A stretch of DNA of 38,535 nucleotides, taken from assembly GCA_038321615.1 (NCBI GenBank), contig JBBQFC010000032.1, positions 1-38,535 of the forward strand. The letters run 5' to 3'. Numbering within the stretch: position 1 is the stretch's first letter; each line of letters begins with the position of its first letter. The notes under the pieces were generated by a model. That model ran no database searches and was not told the DNA's origin. It saw only the letters and a program-made list of their open reading frames with translations. The position numbers and the translations under genes are program-made. This DNA is from JBBQFC01 sp038321615 (lineage in GTDB: Bacteria > Bacteroidota > Bacteroidia > Flavobacteriales_D > Cryomorphaceae). Shown here one piece after another: positions 8,465 through 17,008 of the stretch.

Positions 8465-9268
8465 ATGATTGTAATTAGCGTCACTTCCGACTTAGGCACC
8501 AAAGATCATTACGTCGCAGCTATAAAAGCCCGCGCTCTTCAACTCATTCCCGGTCATCAATGGGTAGATATTTCTCATCAAGTGCCCGCATTTGATATCG
8601 CGAAAGCTGCTTTTGTGTTGAAAAATGTTTGGCGCGATTTTCCGAAAGGTACTATTCACCTGAATATTGTTGATACGGAATGGCGGCTTGATACGCCTTA
8701 TATCGTAGTGTCGGCAGAAGGTCATTTCTTCATCGGGGCCGATAACGGTTTCTTTTCGCTTCTCCTTGACGGAGCCGCCGCCGACTCGGTACATACTATA
8801 AAGATGGTGGGCGATGAGGACTTGAGTTTCCCTTCGCGCTCCGTTTTTCTGCCTACCGCCGCGCGCTTAGCCCGAGGGGAATCGCTTGACAGTATTGGCT
8901 TGGCTAAGGAAGGCTACAGAAATCGCCCGGCGCTCCAGCCCGTTATCGAGCCACATGTGATTCGTGGCACTGTGATTTATATAGACAGTTACGGCAATGT
9001 CATCACCAATATTACCCGCGAAGTTTTCTATCGGGTTATTGGCGATAAGCACTTCAACATTGTAGGTCGGGGAAGAAATGACAACGACCTCACGCGCATA
9101 AGTCGGGCGTACAGCGAGGTGCCCGAAGGTGAGAAAGTGGCACTCTTTACGACTGCCGGTTATTTGGAAATTGCCATCAACCGCGGGGTAGAAGGGAGCG
9201 GGGGTGGAGCATCGAGTCTTCTCGGACTGCGCGAAAACGACGTGGTTCGCATTGAATTTGACCCGTGA
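8465..9268 (+). CDS. SAM hydroxide adenosyltransferase (DUF62 family)
   Basis: Member of the SAM hydrolase / chlorinase / fluorinase superfamily. Characterised non-halogenase members hydrolyse S-adenosylmethionine to adenosine and methionine. From the ATG at 8465 the 267 residues begin MIVISVTSDLG with the conserved Asp near residue 9, followed by WVDISHQVPAFD, NIVDTEW, FIGADNGFFSLL, and in the C-terminal barrel YIDSYGNVITNI. The frame runs upstream to a TTG at 8402, but that codon overlaps the -7 box and the extension lacks family similarity. It diverges from phoH. I see no evidence for a halogenase. Confidence 0.88.
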   Translation: MIVISVTSDLGTKDHYVAAIKARALQLIPGHQWVDISHQVPAFDIAKAAFVLKNVWRDFPKGTIHLNIVDTEWRLDTPYIVVSAEGHFFIGADNGFFSLLLDGAAADSVHTIKMVGDEDLSFPSRSVFLPTAARLARGESLDSIGLAKEGYRNRPALQPVIEPHVIRGTVIYIDSYGNVITNITREVFYRVIGDKHFNIVGRGRNDNDLTRISRAYSEVPEGEKVALFTTAGYLEIAINRGVEGSGGGASSLLGLRENDVVRIEFDP

Positions 9269-9302
9269 CAAACTTTATCGGCACGGGGTGGTTTTAAATG
9301 GT

Positions 9303-9563
9303 ATGATGGCCGGTAAAAAGGGTTTTGCATCCTTGTCTCTGAATGAACGTTTGAATTTGCTGAAAAGCAAGGGTCGATTTATTGCCACACGCGGTTACGC
9401 CGGTTTCCAGGTGCACCTCTACGCCGTGGAGCATTATTATTGCGAAGCATGGCAAAGGCTTGGGCATACGCAGGTGCAATGGATTGAATTGGCCCCGGCT
9501 GATTTGGTGGCGGATAATTATCTTTTGCAAGTCGATATCAAACAGGAATTGGGACTTCAATAA
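9303..9563 (+). CDS. small conserved hypothetical protein
   Basis: An 86-residue protein beginning at tandem ATGs (9303 and 9306). The frame is open further upstream into the preceding gene, but the recognisable region starts at SLNERLNLLKSKGRFIATR. It resembles small Bacteroidota proteins with the pattern LxxKGxFIATRxYxxFxVHLYxVxxxYxExW. No signal peptide or membrane segment. It follows the SAM hydroxide adenosyltransferase stop by 34 bp and is probably co-transcribed with it. Function unknown. Confidence 0.6.
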   Translation: MMAGKKGFASLSLNERLNLLKSKGRFIATRGYAGFQVHLYAVEHYYCEAWQRLGHTQVQWIELAPADLVADNYLLQVDIKQELGLQ

Positions 9564-9639
9564 GCTTTATATTAAAACGGCGAATGGAGTGGGTGTCGGG
9601 CTGCTGCTTAGAAAGTCCACGGCTACAATTTCTCACTTC

Positions 9640-9978
9640 TGTTTTGAAACCTTCGTGAACTCTGTGACCCCTCTCTTCACACAGAGCACACCGGGAAAAG
9701 GGTACAGAGAAACACAGAGAAAAAGGTTGGTGAGAATGGTCTCTCTGTGAAACCTTCGTGAACGCTGTGACTTCTTTCTTCACACAGAGCACCCCGGGAA
9801 AAGGGCACAGAGTGCTACAGAGAAAAAGCCGGTGAGCGCAATCTCTCTGTGATACTTTGTGAAACCTTCGTGAACGCTGTGACTCGTTTCTTTACACAGA
9901 GTACACAGCGAAAGGCAAAGAGAAAAAGGGTTGGTAGAAGCAGTAAAGGTGTAAGGCGTTTGTGAACGCTGTGACTAA
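9640..9978. repeat. degenerate intergenic tandem repeat, about four units
   Basis: Units are anchored on GTGAACGCTGTGAC-like cores at 9655, 9758, 9870 and 9962, giving spacings of 103, 112 and 92 bp. Complete units contain CTCTGTGAAACCTTCGTGAA, then TTCACACAGAGCAC, GGGAAAAGG and ACAGAGAAAA. CTCTGTG and CACAGAG segments alternate and can pair into short hairpins. The array fills the 421-bp spacer between the convergent ends of the small hypothetical gene and aroE. Open frames across it are by-products of the repeat. Confidence 0.85.
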
Positions 9979-9984
9979 AAAGAA

Positions 9985-10734
9985 TCACCGCTGATTTGAA
10001 TTCCAAATTTTCCAGCTTTCTTCGGCTTGGTTATGGAGCATGCTCAGTCCGTTAAGAACCACTGCACCTTGGGCTTGTCCCTCCTTCATAAACTCCGTCG
10101 TAGGTGGGTTGTAAACCAAGTCGACCAATAAATGCCCGGTCGAAACATATGAATACGGAAGCTTCGGTCTTTCTTCGACACTTGGCCAAGTGCCTACCGG
10201 GGTGGCGTTTACAATAATATGGCAAGCTTTCAGCACGTATTTATTGACGTCGCCATACGTCATTTCGCGGAAGCGTGGCTGGCTGGAAAGTTGGCGCACT
10301 ACATGCCAAACTTCAATGCCCAAGCGCTGAAATACATAATGAACCGCCGCCGCTGCTCCACCGTTACCGAGCACCAGCGCCCGCTCCATTCCAAAGGCTA
10401 AAAACGGTTTGATGCTGGCTGCAAAGCCCGCCACGTCAGTGTTGTGCCCTTTTCGAACGCCATTTAAAATGTGAATAGTGTTTACCGCACTTACGGCTTC
10501 CGCTTCCGGCGAAAGTGTGTCGAGAAATGGGATGACCGACTGTTTAAATGGAATGGTAACATTGAGCCCCTCCATTTCCGGATTTTGCACCAAAAGCTCA
10601 TTCAGTTCGCCGATAGATTGCAGCGGAAAGTTTGTATAAACGGCATTGATTTGCTGCTCTTCAAATTTTTTAGTGAAATAAGCGGCGGAAAAAGAGTGCG
10701 CCAAAGTACCACCAATAAGCCCAAAGGTTCTCAT
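9985..10734 (-). CDS. aroE: shikimate dehydrogenase
   Basis: NADPH-dependent reduction of 3-dehydroshikimate to shikimate in aromatic amino acid synthesis. From the ATG at 10734 (MRTFGLIGG) there are 249 residues. The substrate-binding loop LAHSFSAAYF near 10-19 carries the conserved Ser pair, the catalytic Lys sits in NVTIPFKQS, HNTDVAGF follows, and LVLGNGGAAAAV is the cofactor-binding glycine loop. It is shorter than the E. coli enzyme but usual for Bacteroidota. A longer frame begins at 10857 but runs through the DUF368 gene. The start overlaps the DUF368 stop by 4 bp (ATGA), so translation is probably coupled. Last gene of the TPR-comA-rhodanese-DUF368-aroE operon. Confidence 0.93.
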   Translation of the reverse strand: MRTFGLIGGTLAHSFSAAYFTKKFEEQQINAVYTNFPLQSIGELNELLVQNPEMEGLNVTIPFKQSVIPFLDTLSPEAEAVSAVNTIHILNGVRKGHNTDVAGFAASIKPFLAFGMERALVLGNGGAAAAVHYVFQRLGIEVWHVVRQLSSQPRFREMTYGDVNKYVLKACHIIVNATPVGTWPSVEERPKLPYSYVSTGHLLVDLVYNPPTTEFMKEGQAQGAVVLNGLSMLHNQAEESWKIWNSNQR

Positions 10735-11678
10735 TTGACTTGTTTTCGCGCGAATCGGTCTATGGCGTAGATAAATAGAAAACCACCAATCACCGCTCCA
10801 ATTGCCAAGCCCAACTCGGCTGGTTCGCCCGTAACGCGCGTGTACTGTCCGGGCCAAATATTGTCTTGAAGCAGTGGCAACCGTTGTTCTTTGGGAGTGC
10901 CTTCATGCTTCACATACCACTCTACGGTTTCCTTCCAAGGCCAAATTTTGTTGAGCGAACCAAGCAGAAAACCAGCCAAGGTGGCCACAGTAAGATCGTG
11001 AAAACGCCGAAACATAAGCTTTAGAAGATGCGAAAAGGCTATTAAGCCCACAATGGCTCCTGCGGCAAAGGTGAAAATCTTCGGAAAGTCAAGGCCATTG
11101 AGCGCAGCAAGAATGGTGCGGTACGAGCCAAGCAAGATGAGAATGAAACTCCCCGAAATGCCCGGTAAAATCATGGCGCAAATGGCAATCATCCCCGACA
11201 TAAATAGATACCAGGTGCTATCTGTTTCTGGAATAGACGGTAGGGAAGTAATGAGCCAGGCGATGATGGCTCCTGCAATAAAGGCGATGTACTTTGATCC
11301 GCTCCAAACCTTTACTTGCCTGGATATTAGCGGAATACTGGCTGCAACGAGTCCAAAGAAAAAGGCCCAGGTAGGCACCGGATGGTTGGTGAGCAAGAAA
11401 CCAAAAACCTTTGCGAAACTAACCACACTAAGAGCAATACCTCCCAAAAGCGCAACCAGAAAATTCCCATTTACGGCTCTCCAAAAGGCTTTCGGACCTT
11501 GTTTAAACAGGATGGTTAAGTTCCGAAGATTGAAAGATGCGATGGTGTCGAGCAGCTCTTGGTAAATACCTGTGATGAAGGCGATGGTGCCCCCCGAAAC
11601 ACCGGGAATAACGTCGGCGGCGCCCATGGCAAGGCCTTTAAGACTTACAAGTCCATATTCTTTAATCGTTCGGTTCAA
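10731..11678 (-). CDS. DUF368 family membrane protein (PopT-type undecaprenyl phosphate translocase)
   Basis: Polytopic inner-membrane protein of 315 residues. The family signature GLAMGAADVIPGVSGGTIAFITGIYQELL lies near residues 15-43, and a second copy of the theme, ICAMILPGISGSFILILLGSY, lies in the middle, consistent with an internal inverted repeat. Several hydrophobic helices span the rest. DUF368 proteins (PopT) have been shown to recycle the lipid carrier undecaprenyl phosphate across the membrane for cell-wall synthesis; that role here is by family. The start is a TTG overlapping the upstream rhodanese stop (TTGA); no ATG fits the family N terminus. The gene overlaps aroE by 4 bp. 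Confidence 0.9.
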   Translation of the reverse strand: MNRTIKEYGLVSLKGLAMGAADVIPGVSGGTIAFITGIYQELLDTIASFNLRNLTILFKQGPKAFWRAVNGNFLVALLGGIALSVVSFAKVFGFLLTNHPVPTWAFFFGLVAASIPLISRQVKVWSGSKYIAFIAGAIIAWLITSLPSIPETDSTWYLFMSGMIAICAMILPGISGSFILILLGSYRTILAALNGLDFPKIFTFAAGAIVGLIAFSHLLKLMFRRFHDLTVATLAGFLLGSLNKIWPWKETVEWYVKHEGTPKEQRLPLLQDNIWPGQYTRVTGEPAELGLAIGAVIGGFLFIYAIDRFARKQVK

Positions 11679-11992
11679 AATACGCGCAAATTTTGATCAA
11701 TTTCTCTTGCCCAGCCTTGAATACCGCCATCGAGGAGCAATAGATTTTCAAAGTTATACTGGGCTTCGAGGGTATGTACCATTGCTTTGGCTCGCTTGCC
11801 GCTGCGGCAATGAATCACTACGGGACAATCGCGCCGTATTTCGCCCAATCGGCTCGTTACTTCTGCCATAGGAATATGCAATGCGCCGATGTTACCGGTT
11901 TCTACTTCGTGAATTTCGCGAATATCGATAACTTGTATATCGTCTCCACGATCGATACGGGCTTTCAAATCTTTACACTGAATGATTTCCAT
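11675..11992 (-). CDS. single-domain rhodanese
   Basis: A 105-residue cytosolic rhodanese (sulfurtransferase) domain. VIDIREIHEVETGNI is the CH2A-like region and HCRSGKRA gives the active loop with the catalytic Cys at 62, so it is likely active in persulfide transfer. It starts at ATG 10 bp after the phosphosulfolactate synthase gene and overlaps DUF368 by 4 bp. It is separate from the rhodaneses of the sulfur island near 27 kb. Donor and acceptor are unknown. Confidence 0.9.
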   Translation of the reverse strand: MEIIQCKDLKARIDRGDDIQVIDIREIHEVETGNIGALHIPMAEVTSRLGEIRRDCPVVIHCRSGKRAKAMVHTLEAQYNFENLLLLDGGIQGWAREIDQNLRVF

Positions 11993-12002
11993 AGGGAGGA
12001 AA

Positions 12003-12788
12003 TTAGGGGCGCATGGCTGCGGCTACTTCTTCTGGCAAATGCTGGAAGAAAGTGTCTCCGCGCAAACCGATGCGCAATGTTTCGCACGAGATTACGTCAT
12101 TTGGAGCAATATTCCCCAAGTTCACATTTGGCCCAATCAAACGGATGAACCATACTTGCTGTGCTTTTTGTGGTGCTTCCCAAAGAATGTCTTCTGATTT
12201 TATTTTCGCTAAAATCTTGCTCACCAGCAACGTATGGGCTGTGCCATTGGGGCGATAAATACCAACGTTGCCACTTTCGCGGGCTTCGGCAATAACCTTC
12301 CAGGAGCCAGCTCGGAGCTCGGTGTCCATCATTTTCACCCATTTGCCGGGAGCGATAAGAATACCTTCCTCCTTGGAGCCGACTTCGCTCAATACGCGGA
12401 AGTCTTTGGCCAAATCGGAGATATAACCGAGTTTTTCGTCGTGGGGTAAATGGATCGAGCCATCCGAAACTTCTACGGTTTCGAGTTTAAACTCATCGAG
12501 CAATCTGCGGTAGGCGTCGAACATACCACGCGCCACAAAGGCTTCGAACAGTGTACCACCCAGATACACCATCATACCGGCCCGATGGTAAAGTGCAATT
12601 TTTTCTTTGAGCTGGGTAGAGAGGTAAGAAGTGCCAAAACCGAGCTTAACAATATCAGTTAATTCTTTATTGGCCTCTAAAAAGCCTTCGGCTTCTTTGA
12701 GGCCTAAGCCCTTGTCCATAACCATTGTAAGCCCATGGCTGCGGGGTTGAGCTGGCCGCTCGGGGATAAAAGGAAGTTCAAAATTCAT
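12003..12788 (-). CDS. phosphosulfolactate synthase (ComA family)
   Basis: A 261-residue TIM-barrel protein of the ComA family, which adds sulfite to phosphoenolpyruvate to form phosphosulfolactate, the first step of one coenzyme M route. Family features: G-L-T-M-V-M-D-K-G near the N terminus, VKLGFGTSYL, YLGGTLFEAF, VEVSDGSIHLP, LSEVGSKEEG, and WEAPQKAQQVWFIRLIGPNVNLGNI near the end. The organism is unlikely to make coenzyme M; in Bacteroidota a role in making sulfonates is plausible but not shown here. It overlaps the end of the TPR gene by 11 bp and precedes a rhodanese by 10 bp, a setting that fits sulfite or sulfur chemistry. Confidence 0.85.
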   Translation of the reverse strand: MNFELPFIPERPAQPRSHGLTMVMDKGLGLKEAEGFLEANKELTDIVKLGFGTSYLSTQLKEKIALYHRAGMMVYLGGTLFEAFVARGMFDAYRRLLDEFKLETVEVSDGSIHLPHDEKLGYISDLAKDFRVLSEVGSKEEGILIAPGKWVKMMDTELRAGSWKVIAEARESGNVGIYRPNGTAHTLLVSKILAKIKSEDILWEAPQKAQQVWFIRLIGPNVNLGNIAPNDVISCETLRIGLRGDTFFQHLPEEVAAAMRP

Positions 12789-14205
12789 TGGCCTCAGAAG
12801 CTTTCGCGTGCAGGTTTACGAGCCCTGCAATATTGGGCAAATGTATGTAGTCTGGGTATATTGTCTGAAAAAAACTTGCACCATCGGGGTCGCTCTCCAA
12901 AACGCGGGCGAGCATTTCTGCACCTTCCTGGTTTCTGCCCATCTTTAGTAAGTACTTGGTAAGAAACCACATTACGTCGTGGGTGCTGTCGAAACTAGCT
13001 ACCGCTTCTATCAACAATTCGTGCGCTTCGTTGGTTCGGTCTGCCGCGTCGAGCACTTCGGCCAATCCCGTCCACGACTCTTCATCGGCTTCGAAAGTTT
13101 TAACCATGTGGCGGTAAGCTTGCTCGGCTTCAACCAGGTAATTGGCTCTCAGCAAGGCTTCTGCGTATACATGCCAATTCTCCAGATTGAGTTCATCGTG
13201 GTTAATCGCCTCGCGGTAAAACGCAAAACAAGCTTTAAATTTTCCTTCCCATTCGCGAACGGCGCCCATTCCGAGCAAGGCATCCACATAATTGCGGTCT
13301 ATAGCTAATGCCCGTTGGTAAGCCGCTTCCGCTAAGTTCATTTCTGCTAACCGCTCGTAAACTTCACCGATGGCAGCGTGTACCATGGGATTTTGATCGT
13401 CGTATTCCAACGATTCGGCATAGATTTCTACAGCCAAAAGGTCTTCGTTCATGGCGACGTAGAGGTTTCCTTTTTGGATATAGGCATTGGTGAAATCTTC
13501 TTTGATCGCTATAGAATAATCAATGGCTTCAACAGCCTTCTCGTATAGTCCGAGCTTGTCGAAGCAGAGTGAAAGATTGTACCAACCAATAAAGCTGTAA
13601 GGAAACTTGTCGAGGTATGTTAGGAAATATTCCACGCCTTTCTCCATGTCCTGCGCCATATCGAAGCAGTAAACCAATTCGAAAAGGGTTTCTTCGTGGT
13701 TGGGGTTAAGCTCAAGCGATTGCGTAAGGCTCTCGATTGCACCTATGTAATCTTCGGCCAGTTCCTGCTCGAATGCTAGATCAAGAAAAATCTCTTGTTT
13801 GTTTTCGGGATGCGCTTCAAGGGCTTTTTGGAGGCATTGGCGGGTACCTTCATGATCGCTCAAATTGCGATGCACCACTGCTTTAAATAGCAGCATCTCC
13901 GTATTCATAGGCTCGGCTGCTTCCAGAAAAGTAAGAATTTTCATAGCCTTATGAGGCTCCTGAATCATAAGTAAGGCGTGGGCCTGCTTGAGCATCAGGG
14001 CAGAGCTACCGGGATGCATTTCAAGGCCGTGGCTTATGGCTTTTCGAGCTTTAAAGTGATTGCCTTTTTCGAGGTAGTAGTCGGCTAAATTTTCAATGTC
14101 TTCGACGTCGAAAAAGCAAGGTCGTCGCGATTCCAACATATCTTCGAAGCGGTCGATTAAAGCCGGATCGTAATCGTCGAAGTACTCGTTTGAATATTCT
14201 GTCAT
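12778..14205 (-). CDS. tetratricopeptide repeat protein
   Basis: A 475-residue soluble protein built almost entirely of TPR helices. Recurring A-x-x-x-Y-x-x-A-L/I and P-x-N patterns are visible, for example IGAIESLTQSLELNPNHEETLFELVYC and AEAAYQRALAIDRNYVDALLGMGAV. The acidic N terminus is EYSNEYFDDYDPALIDRFEDML. No signal peptide or membrane segment, so it is probably a cytosolic scaffold or co-chaperone. It begins with ATG about 26 bp after a TAAATTTG promoter box and is the first gene of a five-gene operon. Partners cannot be named from sequence. Confidence 0.88.
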   Translation of the reverse strand: MTEYSNEYFDDYDPALIDRFEDMLESRRPCFFDVEDIENLADYYLEKGNHFKARKAISHGLEMHPGSSALMLKQAHALLMIQEPHKAMKILTFLEAAEPMNTEMLLFKAVVHRNLSDHEGTRQCLQKALEAHPENKQEIFLDLAFEQELAEDYIGAIESLTQSLELNPNHEETLFELVYCFDMAQDMEKGVEYFLTYLDKFPYSFIGWYNLSLCFDKLGLYEKAVEAIDYSIAIKEDFTNAYIQKGNLYVAMNEDLLAVEIYAESLEYDDQNPMVHAAIGEVYERLAEMNLAEAAYQRALAIDRNYVDALLGMGAVREWEGKFKACFAFYREAINHDELNLENWHVYAEALLRANYLVEAEQAYRHMVKTFEADEESWTGLAEVLDAADRTNEAHELLIEAVASFDSTHDVMWFLTKYLLKMGRNQEGAEMLARVLESDPDGASFFQTIYPDYIHLPNIAGLVNLHAKASEANEF

Positions 14206-14231
14206 AGTCGATATTCTGGTGCGGTCTCAAG

Positions 14232-14239
14232 CAAATTTA
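14232..14239 (-). promoter_or_regulatory. -7 box for the TPR-aroE operon
   Basis: TAAATTTG on the minus strand matches TANNTTTG and ends 26 nt before the ATG of the TPR gene. It sits in the 195-bp divergent spacer shared with glmM. Confidence 0.5.
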
Positions 14240-14388
14240 GCTTTTGATGCACCCTATACCGGATGCTCGGATTTTACTTTTAAACAAGGCGCCTGGTAAT
14301 AACTTTCCAAGTGACTTTTTAACCTTCCGTGCTTCCAGTCCACAAATTTACACCTTTTTATAGGGAAATGCGCAAGGATGTTCGTTCA

Positions 14389-14396
14389 TAAGTTTG
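14389..14396 (+). promoter_or_regulatory. -7 box for glmM
   Basis: TAAGTTTG ends 4 nt before the ATG at 14401. A second match, TACCTTTG, lies at 14432-14439, 15 nt before the alternative TTG start at 14455. Which one is used decides the N terminus of GlmM. Confidence 0.45.
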
Positions 14397-14400
14397 AGCG

Positions 14401-15843
14401 ATGCAATACCTGCTTTTCTCAGCGTGGGTGATACCTTTGACCAAATTTTTTGCTTTGGCACTTATTAAATCTATTTCAGGAATCCGCGGCACCATTGGCG
14501 GAAAGCCCGGCGATAACCTTACTCCAATCGATATTGTAAAATTTGCCTCGGCTTATGGCGAAATGCTGCGTGCTGAACACCCCGCTAAAAAACTGCGGGT
14601 AGTGATTGGTCGCGACGCCCGCTTGAGTGGGGGCGTGCTTACCCAATTGGTGTCAGCTTCGCTGCAATCGCTTGGTATCGACGTTACCGACTTGGGTCTG
14701 AGCACCACCCCTACGGTTGAATTGGCCGTGCCAGCGCTTAAAGCTGATGGTGGAATCATTCTTACGGCCAGCCATAATCCAGCGGAATGGAATGCGCTGA
14801 AGCTCCTGAATGGGAAAGGGGAGTTCCTTTCGGCTGCAGCCGGAGAAGAAATTATACGTTTGGCGGATGCCATGAATTTTGAATTTGCTGATGTTAATGA
14901 TTTGGGTGAGTACCACACCGACGCTACCTGGATCGATCGCCATATTGAAGCTTGCCTGGCTTACCCCTTGGTAAATGTGGCGGCCATTCGCGCGGCTAAT
15001 TTTACTATTGCCGTCGATGCAGTGAATAGTTCTGGGGGTATTGCAGTGCCAGCCCTGCTCGAAGCTCTTGGGGTTCAGAATGTGGTGAAATTGTATTGTG
15101 AACCAACCGGTAAATTTCCACATAACCCAGAACCCCTTCCCGAGCATCTCGGAGATCTTTCGGCGGCTGTGGTGGACCATTCTTGCCATTTGGGAATTAC
15201 CGTAGATCCCGACGTAGACCGACTGGCCTTCGTATGCGAAGATGGGAGCACGTTTGGCGAAGAATATACCTTGGTAGCAGTGGCCGATTATGTGCTTGGC
15301 CTTCGGAAGGGGAGTGCTGTTTCCAATCTTTCTTCTACCCGTGCTTTGCGCGATGTGGCTGAAAAACATGGCGGTACTTACCATGCATCTGCAGTGGGTG
15401 AAGTGAATGTGGTGGCCAAGATGAAAGAAGTAAATGCGGTGATTGGCGGCGAAGGCAACGGGGGAATTATTGTCCCCGATTTTCACTACGGCCGCGATGC
15501 ACTTATTGGTATTGCTCTGTTCCTTTCGCATCTGGCTTTATCCAAAAAATCGATGCGGGCCCTGCGGGATTCCTACCCCAATTATGCCATCTCCAAGCAG
15601 AAAATAGATTTGCCCAAAGGCAGCGATGTCGATGGATTGCTCGATCAATTGGCCGCTACCCATAGCCACGAAGCTGTAAACCGTATCGATGGGGTAAAAA
15701 TTGATTTTCCCGAAGGGTGGGTGCATTTGCGAAAATCGAACACGGAGCCGATAATCCGAATTTATGCCGAGCATTTGCAGGCTACCGAAGCCCGCCGCTT
15801 GGCCGATAGCCTCCGTGAAGAGATAGAAGCCTTGATTTCGTAA
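14401..15843 (+). CDS. glmM: phosphoglucosamine mutase
   Basis: Alpha-D-phosphohexomutase that converts glucosamine-6-phosphate to glucosamine-1-phosphate for UDP-GlcNAc and peptidoglycan. Four conserved loops are visible: LTASHNPAEWNALK with the phosphoserine (near 121-134), the metal-binding DPDVDRLAF (near 269), the sugar-binding GEGNGGII, and the phosphate-binding RKSNTEPIIRIYAE close to the C terminus. The 480-residue frame is slightly long. The family N terminus is ALIKSISGIRGTIGG, so translation may start at the TTG at 14455 (462 residues) instead of the ATG at 14401; the -7 boxes leave both possible. The substrate call follows Bacteroidota homologues; a phosphomannomutase cannot be fully excluded. 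Confidence 0.9.
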   Translation: MQYLLFSAWVIPLTKFFALALIKSISGIRGTIGGKPGDNLTPIDIVKFASAYGEMLRAEHPAKKLRVVIGRDARLSGGVLTQLVSASLQSLGIDVTDLGLSTTPTVELAVPALKADGGIILTASHNPAEWNALKLLNGKGEFLSAAAGEEIIRLADAMNFEFADVNDLGEYHTDATWIDRHIEACLAYPLVNVAAIRAANFTIAVDAVNSSGGIAVPALLEALGVQNVVKLYCEPTGKFPHNPEPLPEHLGDLSAAVVDHSCHLGITVDPDVDRLAFVCEDGSTFGEEYTLVAVADYVLGLRKGSAVSNLSSTRALRDVAEKHGGTYHASAVGEVNVVAKMKEVNAVIGGEGNGGIIVPDFHYGRDALIGIALFLSHLALSKKSMRALRDSYPNYAISKQKIDLPKGSDVDGLLDQLAATHSHEAVNRIDGVKIDFPEGWVHLRKSNTEPIIRIYAEHLQATEARRLADSLREEIEALIS

Positions 15844-15848
15844 CTTTG
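15841..15848 (+). promoter_or_regulatory. -7 box overlapping the glmM stop codon
   Basis: TAACTTTG matches TANNTTTG and its TAA is the glmM stop codon. It lies 17 nt before the ATG of the cysteine desulfurase (15866) and 5 nt before an in-frame TTG (15854). It suggests the desulfurase has its own promoter despite the 22-bp spacer. Confidence 0.45.
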
Positions 15849-15865
15849 CCGCATTGTTGCCCGCC

Positions 15866-17008
15866 ATGAATGTATACCTCGATAATGCCGCGACTACTCC
15901 GATAGCTCCGGAAGTGGTCGATGCCATGCTACCTTATCTTCGCACCCACTTTGGTAATCCAAGCAGTACCCATCAGTTTGGGCGCACGGCAAAGTCGGCT
16001 ATCGAGATGGCGCGGAAGCGGATAGCCCGCCATCTGAATTGCTCGCCGATGGAGATTTGCTTTACATCGGGAGGCACCGAAGCTGATAATATGGCTATAC
16101 TCGGAGCCATTCGCCAACTTGGCGTGCGGCATATCATCTCATCGCCAGCTGAGCACCGTGCTGTAATTCACACCATCGATCATTGCGATCCGGGTCAAGA
16201 AGTGCGCATTTCTATGGTAAAACTTGACCATGCCGGCCGAGTAGATATGGAGCACCTTGAAGCCCTTCTTACCAGCACCAACGATAAGACACTTATAAGC
16301 CTGATGCACGGCAATAATGAGATTGGAACGCTCATCGAACTCGATAAAGTAGCCGATTTGGCTTCTAAGTACAGCGCGGTTTTCCATTCTGATACCGTTC
16401 AAACTATGGGGCATTACGCCTTTGATTTGCAAAAAACCAAGGTTCATTATTTAACAGGTGCGGCACATAAATTTCATGGCCCTAAGGGTGTTGGCTTTCT
16501 CTATTTGCGGAAGGACGTGCACGCTGAACCACTCATACGCGGTGGTTCACAGGAGCGCAACTTGCGAGCCGGGACGGAAAACCTTTACGGAATAGTTGGA
16601 ATGGCGAGGGCTTTAGACCTGGCCTACGAAGATTTAGCCGGACACCAGAAATATGTGGCGGGCGTGAAAGCCTACATGAAAGAACAGTTGATCGATGCGA
16701 TCCCAGAAGTGGAATTTAACGGTTGCCAAGAAAGCAGTTTATATACCGTATTAAATGTGCGCTTTCCGCAAACAGATAAAATGGACATGCTGCTCTTCCT
16801 ACTCGATATCGACGGCATAGCCTGTTCGGGAGGAAGCGCCTGTTCGAGCGGGAGTAATCAGGGGAGCCACGTGTTGCGATCGATCGGCACCGATCTTTCT
16901 ACACCGAGCATTCGTTTTTCTTTCAGCCGTTATAACACACGCGAAGAGATTGATTATGCCGTGAGCCGATTGGCGCATCATTTTGAACGGGTAGTTGTGG
17001 GGGCGTAG
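15866..17008 (+). CDS. cysteine desulfurase (NifS/IscS-like)
   Basis: PLP enzyme that removes sulfur from cysteine as an enzyme-bound persulfide for Fe-S clusters and other thio-cofactors. From ATG 15866 (MNVYLDNAATTPI) there are 380 residues. TSGGTEADN, SPAEHRAV, LMHGNNEIGT, HSDTVQTMG, the PLP lysine in TGAAHKFHGPKG (near 200) and the mobile catalytic loop CSGGSACSSGS (near 320-330) are all present, so it looks active. The frame can extend to a TTG at 15854. No iscU or suf genes are adjacent, so IscS versus another class is open. The gene runs directly into the large tandem array. Confidence 0.93.
   Translation: MNVYLDNAATTPIAPEVVDAMLPYLRTHFGNPSSTHQFGRTAKSAIEMARKRIARHLNCSPMEICFTSGGTEADNMAILGAIRQLGVRHIISSPAEHRAVIHTIDHCDPGQEVRISMVKLDHAGRVDMEHLEALLTSTNDKTLISLMHGNNEIGTLIELDKVADLASKYSAVFHSDTVQTMGHYAFDLQKTKVHYLTGAAHKFHGPKGVGFLYLRKDVHAEPLIRGGSQERNLRAGTENLYGIVGMARALDLAYEDLAGHQKYVAGVKAYMKEQLIDAIPEVEFNGCQESSLYTVLNVRFPQTDKMDMLLFLLDIDGIACSGGSACSSGSNQGSHVLRSIGTDLSTPSIRFSFSRYNTREEIDYAVSRLAHHFERVVVGA

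Noticed and set aside
8465..9268. Fluorinase or chlorinase
   Set aside because: Nothing in the sequence points to the halogenase branch; the general DUF62 pattern fits SAM hydrolysis.
9382..9792. Frames over the small hypothetical gene and the 9.6-kb repeat array
   Set aside because: They read through repeat units or antisense to a better-supported gene.
10735..10857. Longer N terminus for aroE
   Set aside because: It runs inside DUF368; the family start MRTFGLIGG is at the ATGA overlap.
14653..15531. Antisense frame of 292 codons opposite glmM
   Set aside because: Shadow of the strongly conserved glmM coding strand; no family resemblance.
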